64,000 nt of DNA from Georgenia_A wangjunii (lineage in GTDB: Bacteria; Actinomycetota; Actinomycetes; Actinomycetales; Actinomycetaceae). Shown here piece by piece: positions 45,236-54,173 of this stretch. Both the position numbers and the translations under genes were made by a program. The notes under the pieces were generated by a model. It did no database searches and had not been told where the DNA came from. It worked only from the letters and a program-made list of their open reading frames with translations. The stretch's first letter is position 1; each line of letters starts with the position of its first letter. The DNA lies in the NCBI RefSeq assembly GCF_036421915.1, contig NZ_JAZGOM010000005.1, one strand, 5' to 3'.

Positions 45236-46783
45236 TCAGTCGCGCGGCTCGGCCTCGCCCGCGTCGTCGACGTCGGCCGGGTCCGCCCAGTGGCCGGACT
45301 CGCGCTCGGTCCACAGCTCGGCGCGCGCCTCGGTCTTGGCGTCCATCCGCTCGCGGTACTCGCGCCGCTTGTCCGTGCGGGTGGGGCGGTGGTCCTCGTC
45401 GAGCCGCAGGTCCACCCCGCGCGGACCGAGGAGCTCGGCGCCCGTGCTCATCGTGGGCTCCCAGTCGAAGATGACCCCGCCCTCCTCCGGGCCGATGACG
45501 ACCTCGTCGCCCGCGACGGCACCGGCCTTGAAGAGCCCGTCCTCGACTCCGAGCCGGGCGAGGCGGTCGGCGAGGTAGCCGACGGCCTCGTCGTTGGTGA
45601 AGTCGGTCTGCCGCACCCAGCGCTCGGGCTTGACGCCCCGCACCTGGAAGTAGACGCCGTCGTGCCGCTGACGCTGCGTGACCGTGAAGCCTGCGTCGTC
45701 GACCGCGCGGGGGCGCAGGATGGTGCGCGTCGGCTCCTCGACCGGGGCGGCGGCGCGCGCCTCGCGCACGAGCCGGGCGAGCGCGAACGAGAGGGGCCGC
45801 AGGCCCTCGTGCGAGACGGCGGAGATCTCGAAGACGGGCATCCCGCGGGCCTCGAGGTCGCCCCGGACGAGGTCGGCCAGCTCGCGCGCCTCGGGGACGT
45901 CGATCTTGTTGAGGACGACGACGCGCTGGCGCTCCATGAGCGGCACCCGCCCGCCGCTGATCTCGAGGTCGGCCGCGTACTGGGCGAGCTCGGCCTCGAG
46001 GAGGTCGAGGTCGCTCAGCGGGTCGCGCCCGGGCTCGAGGGTGGCGCAGTCGAGGACGTGCACGATGAGCGCGCAGCGCTCGATGTGCCGGAGGAACTCC
46101 AGGCCGAGGCCCTTGCCCTGGCTCGCGCCCGGGATGAGGCCGGGCACGTCGGCGACGGTGAAGCGCTCCTCCCCGGCCTGCACGACGCCGAGGTTCGGCA
46201 CGAGGGTGGTGAAAGGGTAGTCGGCGATCTTGGGCCGCGCCGCGGACATCGCCGCGATGAGGCTCGACTTGCCGGCGCTGGGGAACCCGACGAGCGCGAC
46301 GTCGGCGACGGTCTTGAGCTCGAGGACGAGGTCGACGACGTCGCCCGGCTCGCCGAGGAGCGCGAAGCCCGGCGCCTTGCGGCGCGGCGAGGCGAGCGCG
46401 GCGTTGCCGAGGCCACCGCGCCCACCGGCGGCGGCGACGTAGCGCGTGCCGGCCCCGACGAGGTCGGCGAGGATCTCGCCGTCGGGCGTCTTGACGACGG
46501 TGCCGTCGGGCACGGGCAGCACGAGGTCCGTCCCGTTCTTGCCCATCCGCATGTCGCCCGCGCCCTGGGTGCCGGACTGCGCGCTGCGGTGCGGGGAGTG
46601 GTGGTAGTTGAGCAGCGTCGTCGTCTGCGGGTCGACGACGAGGATGACGTCGCCGCCCTTGCCACCGTTGGCGCCGTCGGGGCCGCCGAGCGGCTTGAAC
46701 TTCTCCCGGCGCACCGAGGCGACGCCGTTGCCGCCGTCACCGCCGGAGGCGTGCAGGACCACGCGATCCACGAAGCTCGCCAT
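45236..46783 (-). CDS. obgE: Obg-family GTPase
   Basis: 515 residues. Essential GTPase acting in 50S assembly and stress control. N-terminal glycine-rich Obg fold (about 1-160, ASGGDGGNGVASVRREKF, GGPDGANGGKGGDV). G domain (about 161-335): G1 GFPSAGKSS, G3 DVPGLI, G4 NKID, G5 SAVSHEG. C-terminal OCT domain (about 345-430). The last ~75 residues are charged and Arg/Glu-rich (RREYRERMDAKTEAR). Lies downstream of rpmA and upstream of proB, the normal order. Confidence 0.96.
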   Translation of the reverse strand: MASFVDRVVLHASGGDGGNGVASVRREKFKPLGGPDGANGGKGGDVILVVDPQTTTLLNYHHSPHRSAQSGTQGAGDMRMGKNGTDLVLPVPDGTVVKTPDGEILADLVGAGTRYVAAAGGRGGLGNAALASPRRKAPGFALLGEPGDVVDLVLELKTVADVALVGFPSAGKSSLIAAMSAARPKIADYPFTTLVPNLGVVQAGEERFTVADVPGLIPGASQGKGLGLEFLRHIERCALIVHVLDCATLEPGRDPLSDLDLLEAELAQYAADLEISGGRVPLMERQRVVVLNKIDVPEARELADLVRGDLEARGMPVFEISAVSHEGLRPLSFALARLVREARAAAPVEEPTRTILRPRAVDDAGFTVTQRQRHDGVYFQVRGVKPERWVRQTDFTNDEAVGYLADRLARLGVEDGLFKAGAVAGDEVVIGPEEGGVIFDWEPTMSTGAELLGPRGVDLRLDEDHRPTRTDKRREYRERMDAKTEARAELWTERESGHWADPADVDDAGEAEPRD

Positions 46784-46859
46784 GAACGTCCCTCCTCCCG
46801 CGGCCCCGTACCGGGTCCGCTCCCATCATGACCCGAGGATCGGGCCCTGGACATACGAA

Positions 46860-46894
46860 GCGGGGGCGTCCGGCTCTACGCCGGGCGCCCCCGC
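46860..46894 (-). terminator. Hairpin between rpmA and obgE
   Basis: 15-bp stem (arms 46860-46874 and 46880-46894, one G-U pair on the transcript or a mismatch) with a 5-nt loop, 19 bp after the rpmA stop. It probably reduces read-through from the highly expressed ribosomal genes into obgE. Confidence 0.65.
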
Positions 46895-46912
46895 TGCTCG
46901 CCGAAGGTCTGC

Positions 46913-47170
46913 TCAGACCTCAGCGGTGACGATGTTGACCGTCTTGCGGCCGCGGCGCGTGCCGAAGAGGACCGACCCGGCCGACAGCGCGAAGAGCGTG
47001 TCGTCCTTGCCGCGCCCGACGTTCTCGCCCGGGTGGAAGTGCGTGCCACGCTGGCGGACGATGATCTCGCCGGCCTTGACGACCTGACCACCGAAGCGCT
47101 TGACGCCAAGGCGCTGGGCGTTGGAGTCGCGGCCGTTCCGGGATGAGCTGGCGCCCTTCTTGTGTGCCAT
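46913..47170 (-). CDS. rpmA: 50S ribosomal protein L27
   Basis: 85 residues. MAHKKGASSSRNGRDSNAQRLGVKRFGGQ is the classic start, without the cleavable leader of Firmicutes. The N-terminal tail reaches the peptidyl-transferase centre. RGTHFHPGENVGRGKDDTLFAL is also standard. Second gene of the rplU-rpmA pair, 64 bp downstream of rplU. Confidence 0.98.
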   Translation of the reverse strand: MAHKKGASSSRNGRDSNAQRLGVKRFGGQVVKAGEIIVRQRGTHFHPGENVGRGKDDTLFALSAGSVLFGTRRGRKTVNIVTAEV

Positions 47171-47234
47171 CTCGAACCTGCTTTCGTCTTTGGGTAGTGA
47201 ACGTGTGCGGAGCGGGCCCGGGCGGGCCGCGAGA

Positions 47235-47555
47235 TCAGGAGATGCCGGTGACCTTGAGGCGCGTGAGCTTCTGGCGGTGGCCCTGGCGCTTGCGGTAGCC
47301 GGTCTTGTTCTTGAACTTCATGATCGTGATCTTGGGGCCCTTCTCGGGGCGCACGATCTCGGCGGTGACGGTGACCTTCGCGAGGTCGTCCGCACCGGTG
47401 GTGACATTCTCGCCGTCAACGAGCATGAGCGGGGTGAGCTCGACGGAGTCGCCGACCGCACCGCGGACCTGGTCCATGACGACGACGTCGCCGACGGACA
47501 CCTTCTCCTGACGGCCGCCGGCCTTGACGATCGCGTAAACCACGTTGCTGCTCAT
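47235..47555 (-). CDS. rplU: 50S ribosomal protein L21
   Basis: 106 residues; MSSNVVYAIVKAGGRQEKVSVGDVVVMD and the C-terminal KNKTGYRKRQGHRQKLTRLKVTGI match L21. Binds 23S rRNA domain I-VI junctions. First gene of the rplU-rpmA-obgE-proB unit, with a recognisable promoter about 105 bp upstream. Confidence 0.98.
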   Translation of the reverse strand: MSSNVVYAIVKAGGRQEKVSVGDVVVMDQVRGAVGDSVELTPLMLVDGENVTTGADDLAKVTVTAEIVRPEKGPKITIMKFKNKTGYRKRQGHRQKLTRLKVTGIS

Positions 47556-47658
47556 CTCTGTCGATACGGAACCTGTCGCAGCGGCCCTCGGGACTCGAGT
47601 CCATCAGGGGCGCGCCAGGCGCACGGGAACGGCGCACCCGCGGGCGCACCGACGCTCG

Positions 47659-47687
47659 AGTTTACGCACAGGCGGCCCCCCGGGCAA
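47659..47687 (-). promoter_or_regulatory. Probable promoter of rplU-rpmA
   Basis: On the minus strand TTGCCC (47687-47682), a 17-nt spacer, and TAAACT (47664-47659) match the actinobacterial sigma-70-type pattern TTGNNN-17-TANNNT. The TAAACT is an AT island in GC-rich surroundings. It predicts a leader of about 95 nt before rplU. Confidence 0.55.
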
Positions 47688-47793
47688 ATGACTCCCGCCA
47701 GGCAGCGCCCCGACGCCCGTGTGGCATCGGACACATCAGGCGCCCGCGACCGCGCTGGATCGTACGCCACCACCGGGTGGCGTACGTCCGCCG

Positions 47794-48450
47794 TCAGGGA
47801 CGCAGGGCGGCGACCGCCTCGGCGACGGGGGTGTCGCCGGAGATGAGCTCGGCGACGCCGCGCGCCGTCGACGGGTCGTCGAGCGCGGCGACGATGACGG
47901 CCGCGACGTCCTCGCGGGGGATCTCGCCGCGGCCCGTGCCGGCGGCCATGTGCACCTGCCCGGTGCCCGGTGCGTCCGTCAGCCCTCCGGGCCGCACGAT
48001 CGTCCAGTCGAGGTCGCGGGCCATGAGGTCCTCGTCCGCGGCCTTCTTGGCGTCCATGTAGACGGCCATGACCTCGTCCTCGATGCCCTCCCCGCCACGG
48101 TCGGCGTTGATGGCGGAGACCATGACGTAGCGGCGCACGCCCGCGAGCTCGGCGGCCTCGGCGAGGAGCCGGGCGCCGTCGCGGTCGACCGTCTTCTTGC
48201 GCTCGGCGCCGCTGCCCGGACCCGCGCCGGCGGCGAAGACGACGGCGTCGGCCCGGCGGACGATCTCGGCGAGCTCGGCCGCCGTCCCCTGCTCGAGGTC
48301 GAAGACGGCGGAGGTCGCGCCCAGGTCGGCGAGCTCGGCGGCGTGGTCGGGGTTGCGGATGAGCCCGACCGCCTCGTCCCCTCGTGCCGCGAGCTGACGC
48401 TCGAGGTGCTGGGCGATCTTTCCGTGGCCTCCGGCGATGACGATGCGCAT
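47794..48450 (-). CDS. NAD(P)-binding atypical short-chain dehydrogenase
   Basis: 218 residues. Rossmann protein of the atypical SDR group (NmrA/flavin-reductase-like): N-terminal MRIVIAGGHGKIAQHLERQL with GxxGxxG (about 7-12), then VFAAGAG, YVMVSAINAD, and WTIVRPGGLTDAPGTG. The YxxxK catalytic pair is not evident in its classic form (VYMDAKKAADE gives Y-x3-K, about residue 129), so it may be catalytic or only a sensor. The family often binds NADP or reduces small carbonyls. Stands between rplU and rne with no coupled partner. Confidence 0.86.
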   Translation of the reverse strand: MRIVIAGGHGKIAQHLERQLAARGDEAVGLIRNPDHAAELADLGATSAVFDLEQGTAAELAEIVRRADAVVFAAGAGPGSGAERKKTVDRDGARLLAEAAELAGVRRYVMVSAINADRGGEGIEDEVMAVYMDAKKAADEDLMARDLDWTIVRPGGLTDAPGTGQVHMAAGTGRGEIPREDVAAVIVAALDDPSTARGVAELISGDTPVAEAVAALRP

Positions 48451-48535
48451 CTGCCGACCGTACGTGGCACCCGGCGGGGCCGCACGGTGGCGGCGGGCGC
48501 CTCAGCCGGGCCGGGGCCTCAGGACGGCCGGGACC

Positions 48536-49225
48536 TCAGCCCCGACCCTGCCACGTGCAGATGCACGCCTCGTTGCCCTCGGCGTCGGCGAGGACCCAGT
48601 ACGACGGCGCGTACTCGTCGGTCACGAGGCGGCCCCCGGCGGCCAGTACGGCGTCGACGCGCGAGCGCGCCTCGTCGTGCGGCACATCGATGTCGAGGTG
48701 GATCCGGTTGCGCTGCGGCCGGGGTGAGTCCATCTGCTGGAACCACACCGACGGGCCCCGCGCCGAGCGGTCCTGGAGGTCGGCGTCCGTCTCGTCCTCC
48801 TCCCCCGGCGGGAGCTGCGCGCGGTACCCGAGCGCCGCCTTCCAGAACGGCAGGACGGACGGGATGTCGAGGGCGTCGATGGCGATCTCGACGTGCTGGA
48901 CCAGCCCCGGCTCGGCGCGCAGCCCCATCTCCGCGGCGATGACGGAGATCTGAGCGGCGAGGGCGACGTCGGCCTCGGTGAGCGAGCGGGTCGCGTGCGT
49001 CGTCAGCACGAGGTGCACCCGGAAGTAGCGCAGGTCGATGTCGGGGTGGTGGTCGAGCGCCTCCGCGGCGGCGACGACCCGCTCGACGAGCTCGAGCCCG
49101 CGCGTCATCGAGCCGGTCCGGAACGCCGCGTGGAGGTGGCTGCGCAGGACCCGCCAGTCCTCGAGGCCGGGGCGCGCATGCGCCTCGGCGGGGGTCAGGA
49201 CGTACTTCTCCAGCGCGTTGCTCAT
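48536..49225 (-). CDS. Pterin-4a-carbinolamine dehydratase-like / VOC fusion protein
   Basis: 229 residues. N-terminal ~105 residues match the pterin-4-alpha-carbinolamine dehydratase fold, including the key EALDHHPDIDLRYFRVHLVLTTH and SLTEADVALAAQI. C-terminal ~120 residues are a vicinal-oxygen-chelate (glyoxalase-like) module: VEIAIDALDIPSVLPFWKAALGYR, NRIHLDIDVPHDEARSRVDAVLAAGG, WVLADAEGNEACICTW, with H and E ligands in the usual places. The usual dehydratase role is recycling the pterin cofactor of aromatic hydroxylases, none of which is seen here. ATG at 49225; no neighbour explains its job. Confidence 0.85.
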   Translation of the reverse strand: MSNALEKYVLTPAEAHARPGLEDWRVLRSHLHAAFRTGSMTRGLELVERVVAAAEALDHHPDIDLRYFRVHLVLTTHATRSLTEADVALAAQISVIAAEMGLRAEPGLVQHVEIAIDALDIPSVLPFWKAALGYRAQLPPGEEDETDADLQDRSARGPSVWFQQMDSPRPQRNRIHLDIDVPHDEARSRVDAVLAAGGRLVTDEYAPSYWVLADAEGNEACICTWQGRG

Positions 49226-49309
49226 GGGTGACAGCCTGGCACCGGTCCGGCCCCCGGTCGAGGACCGTGCGCCGGAGGCGATGTCAGAGGGCGCTGGCAG
49301 CATCCGTGC

Positions 49310-49771
49310 ATGAACGATTCACGGGCGCCGGAGTCGACGGCGCGAGTACTGGCGGAGTTCTTCAGCGCGGTCGATGCCCGCGCCAACCGGGTCGTGCGCG
49401 CGCACGCGGGCGCGGTCCAGCAGCACCTCGACGTCTACCTCGACACCGAGGCGGAGCGCGTACTCACGACGGACGAGCTGGCGCTCGTGGAGGCCGAGCG
49501 GCAGATCGACCCGGTGGCAGCGGTCGCCCGCGTGACCGGGCCCGAGGCGCTCGTGGCGGCGCTCCCGGGGTTCGTCGACGCGGCCTGGCTGCTGCCGGCC
49601 CAGACGGCGGCCCGCGCACAGGTGAGGCTGGTCGAGGCCCTCGTCGCCTGGCTCGAGGAGAACCGGCACGTCGATCGCCACGCCATGGCGTGCTTCCTGC
49701 TCGAGGTCGACGCCGCGTGCCGGCGCGCGCGGTCGCTCATCGCCGCTCCGGCCGCGCGCGGGCCGGGCTGA
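49310..49771 (+). CDS. Hypothetical protein
   Basis: 153 residues, function not recognised. Helical, Ala/Leu/Val-rich, no signal peptide or membrane segment. Contains HAGAVQQHLDVYLDTEAERVLTTDELALVEAERQIDPVAAVAR and a final RARSLIAAPAARGPG. Start at 49310 without a strong ribosome-binding site. Reading frame supported by codon pattern and by the hairpin terminator immediately after it. Divergent from the dehydratase/VOC gene. Confidence 0.6.
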   Translation: MNDSRAPESTARVLAEFFSAVDARANRVVRAHAGAVQQHLDVYLDTEAERVLTTDELALVEAERQIDPVAAVARVTGPEALVAALPGFVDAAWLLPAQTAARAQVRLVEALVAWLEENRHVDRHAMACFLLEVDAACRRARSLIAAPAARGPG

Positions 49772-49783
49772 CAGCAGAGACAG

Positions 49784-49818
49784 GTGTGGCCCGGAGCCGA
49801 CCGGGCTCCGGGCCACAC
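49784..49818. terminator. Bidirectional hairpin between hypothetical gene and rne
   Basis: A perfect 15-bp stem (arms 49784-49798 and 49804-49818) with a 5-nt loop, between two convergent genes (stops at 49771 and 49830). Confidence 0.82.
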
Positions 49819-49829
49819 CCGCACACGGG

Positions 49830-52800
49830 TCAGGCCGTGACCGGACCGCCCGACGTGGCGCGGCGCGGTCGGCGGCCGCGACGCGGGGCGGCCTGCTCCG
49901 CGGGCTCGGCGGGCGCGGCCGCCTCGGCCGGGGCCGGCGTGCTCGGGGAGGACGGCTCCGGCGCTGCAGCCGCGGGTGCGGCTGCCGCGGGTGCGGCCGC
50001 TGCCACGGACGTGGCGGCGGCCGCCGTCGTGACGGGCTCGGCCACGACCGGGGTCGAGGGTCCGGCCGTCACGCGGCCCGACGACGACGCCCGGCGCGAC
50101 CCGCGCTTGCGCGGGGCTGCCGCGGGCGAGGCCTGCTCGGCCGGCGGTGCTGCCACCGGCTCGCCAGCCTGCGACCCGGGCTGGTCGGCCTGCGCCGCAG
50201 GCTGGTCCGACGTGGCGGGTGCCGCCGGTGCCGACTGCTCGGCCGGGGCCGGAGCTGACGCCGCGGGCTGCTCGACCGGGGCCGGCGCCGACGATGCGGG
50301 CTCGCCGCCCTGTCCGGTCGTCGCGGCCTCCTGCGGGCGCCCGCCGTCCTGGGCGTGCTCGGTCTCCTCGTGGGCGTGAGCCGCCGCGGCGGCGATCGTC
50401 GCGAGGGTCGCCTTGACGGCTTCCCGCGCGGCGATGGCCGCCGGGTCCTGCGACTCCTGCGGTGCGACGCGCTCGACCTCGGCCGCGCGCGGCGTGCTCT
50501 CGTCGCGCTTGCCGCGGCGGCGCCCGGCCGGTCCGGCGGGCTCCTCCGAGCCGGCGCTGCGCTCGACCGGGTCGCTGTGGACGATGAACCCGCGACCGTT
50601 GCAGTGCTCGCACGTCTCGCTGAACGCCTCGACGAGGCCCTGGCCCACGCGCTTGCGGGTCATCTGGACCAGCCCGAGCGACGTCACCTCGGCCACCTGG
50701 TGACGGGTGCGGTCCCGGCCGAGGCACTCGACGAGGCGGCGCAGCACGAGGTCGCGGTTGGACTCGAGCACCATGTCGATGAAGTCGATGACGATGATGC
50801 CGCCGATGTCGCGCAGCCGGAGCTGACGGACGATCTCCTCGGCGGCCTCGAGGTTGTTGCGCGTCACCGTCTCCTCGAGCGTCCCGCCCGATCCGGTGAA
50901 CTTCCCGGTGTTGACGTCGACGACCGTCATCGCCTCGGTGCGGTCGATGACGAGCGAGCCGCCGGAGGGCAGCCAGACCTTGCGGTCCATGCCCTTGGCG
51001 AGCTGCTCGTCGATCCGGTACTCGGCGAAGACGTCCTTCGTGCTCGTCCAGTGGCTCATCCGCTCGGCGAGGTCCGGCGCGAGCGAACGGACGTACGTCG
51101 AGATCGTCTCCCACGCCTCGTCGCCGGCGACCGTGAGCGAGCGGAAGTCCTCGTTGAACACGTCACGGACGACGCGGACGGCGAGCTCGGGCTCGCCCTT
51201 GAGGAGGACGGGGGCGGACTTCGCGGACTTCTGCTTCGCCTCGATGTCGGCCCACTGGGCCGTGAGGCGCTCGACGTCGGCGCGTAGCTGCTCCTCGGTG
51301 GCGCCCTCGGCCGCGGTGCGCACGATGACGCCGGCGCCCTGGGGCACGATCTCCTTGAGGAGCTTCTTGAGCCGGGCACGCTCGTTCTCGGGGAGCTTGC
51401 GCGAGATGCCTGTCATGGCGCCGCTCGGCACGAGGACGAGGTAGCGCCCGGCGAGCGTGATCTGCGCCGTGAGGCGTGCGCCCTTGTGACCGATGGGGTC
51501 CTTCGTCACCTGGACGAGCACCGGGTCGCCGGAGGACAGCGCCTGCTCGATCCGGCGGGGGCTCCCCTCCATCCCGGCCGCGTCCCAGTTGACCTCGCCG
51601 GCGTAGAGGACGGCGTTGCGGCCCTTGCCGAGGTCGACGAACGCCGCCTCCATGCTCGGCAGGACGTTCTGCACGCGGCCGAGGTAGACGTTGCCGACCA
51701 TCGACGTCTGGGTCTTCTGCGCGACGTAGTGCTCGACAAGGATGCCGTCCTCGAGCACCGCGACCTGCATGCGCCCGTCCTTCTCGCGCACGACCATGGC
51801 ACGGTCGACGGCCTCGCGGCGGGCGAGGAACTCGGACTCGGTGATGGTCGGGCGGCGACGCCCGGCGTCCCGCCCGTCCCTGCGGCGCTGCCGCTTGGCC
51901 TCGAGGCGGGTCGAGCCCTTGAGCGCCGTCACCTCGTCGCGCGCGGCACGGCCCTCGCGGGTCGACGTCGCGGCCTCGCCCTCGCCGGAGCGGCCGGTGC
52001 GGCTGCGCCGACGGCGGCGGCGGCGGCTCGCGGCGTCGCCGTCGTCCTCGGAGTCCTCGGTGTCGGGAACGCCCTCGCGCTCGCCCTCGGGCTCGGCCTG
52101 CGCGGTGCCGGCGTCCGACCGGCGGTCGCGACGCTCCGCCCGCGGGGCGGCCTCGTCCTGCGCCTCGGCCTCCTCGCCCGTGTCGTCGCTCTCCTCGCGC
52201 TGCCCGCTGCGGTTGCGGCGGCCGCGGCCGCCACGGCGGCGACGACGGCGCTGACCGCTCGCCGAGTCGTCGTCGTCAGAGTCGCTCGCGGGCGCCTCGT
52301 CGGTGGAGTCGTCCCCGGTGACGTCGTCGGCGAGTGCGGCGTCGTCCTCGGTCGTCTCCTCGTCCTCGTCCGGGTCCTCCGGCGAGACCGGCTCCGGGTC
52401 GGCCGGCGGTCCGGCCTTGGCCTGGGCGCGACGGCGCGGGCGGGCCGCGGTGGGGTCCGGCGCCTGGAAGAGCAGCGCGGTGGCCGCCAGCCGCGGTGCG
52501 GCGTCGGCGTCCTCCGTGGTGTCGTCCGTCGCGGGGTCTGCCGCGGGCTCGGCCGTCTCGGTGCGGGGTGCGTCCTGCGCCGCCTTGGGGGCGCGGGTCC
52601 GGCGGCTGCGGGCGGGCTTGCGCGGCGCGTCGTCGGCCGTGTCGTCCGGAGGGCTCGCGGCGGGCGCGGCGGCGTCGGAGGTCACGCCGAACGCGGCGAG
52701 GACGTCGAGCGTCTGCTCGGCGTCGCGGGCGGGCGCGCTCGTGCTCGTGGAATCGGTCGTCCCGGTCGACTGGGCGCGCCTGCGGGTCCCGCGGGCGCGC

Positions 52801-53720
52801 GGCGCGGCCGGCTCGGCGGCGGCCGGGGCCGGCTCGGCGTCCGTCGGGGCGGCGGCCGGCGCGGGCTCGGTGGCCGGCACCTCGATAGCGGCGGGCGCCT
52901 CGGCCGGGGCCGTGCCGGCGGAGCTCGCGGGCGTCGTCGTGCTCGTCGCACGGCGGGGCTTGCGGGCGCGGGGGGCAGCCTTGGGTGCCGGTGCGGCGGT
53001 GTCCTCGGCCGGAGTCGCCTCGGCAGGCGCGGGCTCGGCCGGCGCGGGCTCAGACGGGGCCGGCTCGGTCGCGTCGGCAGCGGCCGCTGCGGCCTTGCTC
53101 GTCCGCGGGCTGCGGCGCTTGGCCTTCGCCGGCGCAGGTGCCTCGACAGCCGCGGCGTCGTCGGCGGCCACGGGGGCCTCGGCGGACTCCCCCGCCGGCG
53201 CCTCGGAGGCCTGGCCCGCGGGAGCCTCGGCCGGGGCGACCTTCGCGCGCGGGCTGCGGCGCTTGGCCTTCGGGGCCGCCTCCGGGGCGGCAGGCTCGGT
53301 GGTGGCAGCGTCGGCGGCGGGCGCGGGCGTGCCCGTCTCGCCCGCCCCGGCGTCGGCGGTCGGCGCCGTCGTCTTCGCCGTGGCGCGGCGGCGAGGTGCC
53401 CGCGCGGGGGCGGGTGCGTCCTCGGCCGGCGCGGCCGCGGCCTCAGCGGGCGCCTCGGCGGCTGCCGCGGCGGTCGTCCGCGGGCTCGTCGCCCGCTTGC
53501 GGCGCGGCTTGGTGGCGGCCTCGGGGGCCGCTCCTTCGGGTGCCGCGGCGTCGGTCGTCGGCGCGGCGGGGGCGGGCGTGGTGGCCGCATCAGTGCCGGT
53601 GCCCTCGGGCGCGGCCGCCGGGCTCGTGGCCCGGCGGGATCGGCTGGCGCGGCGCGCCGGCGCCGCGGGGGCCTCCGTCGCGGTGGCGTCGGTGGTTGCG
53701 TCGTTGTTCTGCTCGGTCAT
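49830..53720 (-). CDS. rne: Ribonuclease E/G family endoribonuclease with very long N-terminal extension
   Basis: 1,296 residues. Catalytic core about 640-1060: S1 domain (NVYLGRVQNVLPSMEAAFVDLGKGRNAVLY), the 5' sensor/RNase H-like region, metal-binding VVDVNTGKFTGSGG (about 933) and GIIVIDFIDM, and the Zn-link cysteines in CEHCNGRGF (about 1037). Cleaves mRNA and rRNA precursors; the actinobacterial counterpart of RNase E. The first ~630 residues are disordered-looking Ala/Pro/Glu sequence punctuated by basic patches such as KAKRRSPR and KPRRATS. The C-terminal ~230 residues are Ala/Pro-rich ending GRRPRRATSGGPV. In most actinobacteria the catalytic core sits in the middle, as here. ATG with GGGGAGCACCCC context upstream. 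Confidence 0.95.
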   Translation of the reverse strand: MTEQNNDATTDATATEAPAAPARRASRSRRATSPAAAPEGTGTDAATTPAPAAPTTDAAAPEGAAPEAATKPRRKRATSPRTTAAAAAEAPAEAAAAPAEDAPAPARAPRRRATAKTTAPTADAGAGETGTPAPAADAATTEPAAPEAAPKAKRRSPRAKVAPAEAPAGQASEAPAGESAEAPVAADDAAAVEAPAPAKAKRRSPRTSKAAAAAADATEPAPSEPAPAEPAPAEATPAEDTAAPAPKAAPRARKPRRATSTTTPASSAGTAPAEAPAAIEVPATEPAPAAAPTDAEPAPAAAEPAAPRARGTRRRAQSTGTTDSTSTSAPARDAEQTLDVLAAFGVTSDAAAPAASPPDDTADDAPRKPARSRRTRAPKAAQDAPRTETAEPAADPATDDTTEDADAAPRLAATALLFQAPDPTAARPRRRAQAKAGPPADPEPVSPEDPDEDEETTEDDAALADDVTGDDSTDEAPASDSDDDDSASGQRRRRRRGGRGRRNRSGQREESDDTGEEAEAQDEAAPRAERRDRRSDAGTAQAEPEGEREGVPDTEDSEDDGDAASRRRRRRRSRTGRSGEGEAATSTREGRAARDEVTALKGSTRLEAKRQRRRDGRDAGRRRPTITESEFLARREAVDRAMVVREKDGRMQVAVLEDGILVEHYVAQKTQTSMVGNVYLGRVQNVLPSMEAAFVDLGKGRNAVLYAGEVNWDAAGMEGSPRRIEQALSSGDPVLVQVTKDPIGHKGARLTAQITLAGRYLVLVPSGAMTGISRKLPENERARLKKLLKEIVPQGAGVIVRTAAEGATEEQLRADVERLTAQWADIEAKQKSAKSAPVLLKGEPELAVRVVRDVFNEDFRSLTVAGDEAWETISTYVRSLAPDLAERMSHWTSTKDVFAEYRIDEQLAKGMDRKVWLPSGGSLVIDRTEAMTVVDVNTGKFTGSGGTLEETVTRNNLEAAEEIVRQLRLRDIGGIIVIDFIDMVLESNRDLVLRRLVECLGRDRTRHQVAEVTSLGLVQMTRKRVGQGLVEAFSETCEHCNGRGFIVHSDPVERSAGSEEPAGPAGRRRGKRDESTPRAAEVERVAPQESQDPAAIAAREAVKATLATIAAAAAHAHEETEHAQDGGRPQEAATTGQGGEPASSAPAPVEQPAASAPAPAEQSAPAAPATSDQPAAQADQPGSQAGEPVAAPPAEQASPAAAPRKRGSRRASSSGRVTAGPSTPVVAEPVTTAAAATSVAAAAPAAAAPAAAAPEPSSPSTPAPAEAAAPAEPAEQAAPRRGRRPRRATSGGPVTA

Positions 53721-54173
53721 GGGGTGCTCCCCTGCCCACCGGCGCCGGCCACACCCCGGCGCCGCCAGGCGGTTCAGTCGTCATCAGCCATGGCCGACGA
53801 CGGAAGTCGTGGGTCTCGCCAGGCGCCCGCGGTTCCGCGGGGCTGACGGCGGCGGCGGGGGGTCCTCGTGCGCCGGCATGGAGCCGGCCGTGCGAGCGCG
53901 GCGCATGCTTCTGCTGCAGCGCACTCACCCGGATGGTGAGGCGGCGCGAGGCAACATGCGGACCAGCGCGACCCTGTTCGTCGTCGGACCTGGGGACGGG
54001 TGTGGACCGCCCTTCGATCCCGCTCAGTATCGCACAGTGCCCCCGCGCCGACCCACGACGCGCCGCGCGCCCCGTTCTGCCGACCCGTCCCAGCGGCTAC
54101 CGTGCTGGCACCGGGCCGCCGTGCACGCGCGAGGGTCCCGGCACGCCCAGCACCCCGAGCAGGAGGACGCACC
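53721..54173. other. 453-bp intergenic region, rne leader and kinase promoter region
   Basis: Between divergent rne (minus) and the sensor kinase (plus). No reading frame, tRNA or strong dyad seen. A weak minus-strand -10-like GATACT at 54031-54026 has no clear -35; if real it would give rne a leader of about 305 nt, compatible with the leader-mediated autoregulation known for RNase E in E. coli. Nothing more can be supported. Confidence 0.4.

Noticed and set aside
49801..51100. Minus-strand alternative frames across the rne C-terminus and catalytic region
   Set aside because: Out of frame with the S1/Zn-link motifs of RNase E; the continuous rne frame explains the region.
51486..53846. 786-codon plus-strand frame rich in Gly/Arg
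   Set aside because: Antisense of the Ala/Pro-rich N-terminal region of RNase E; Gly/Arg richness is the mirror of Ala/Pro codons.
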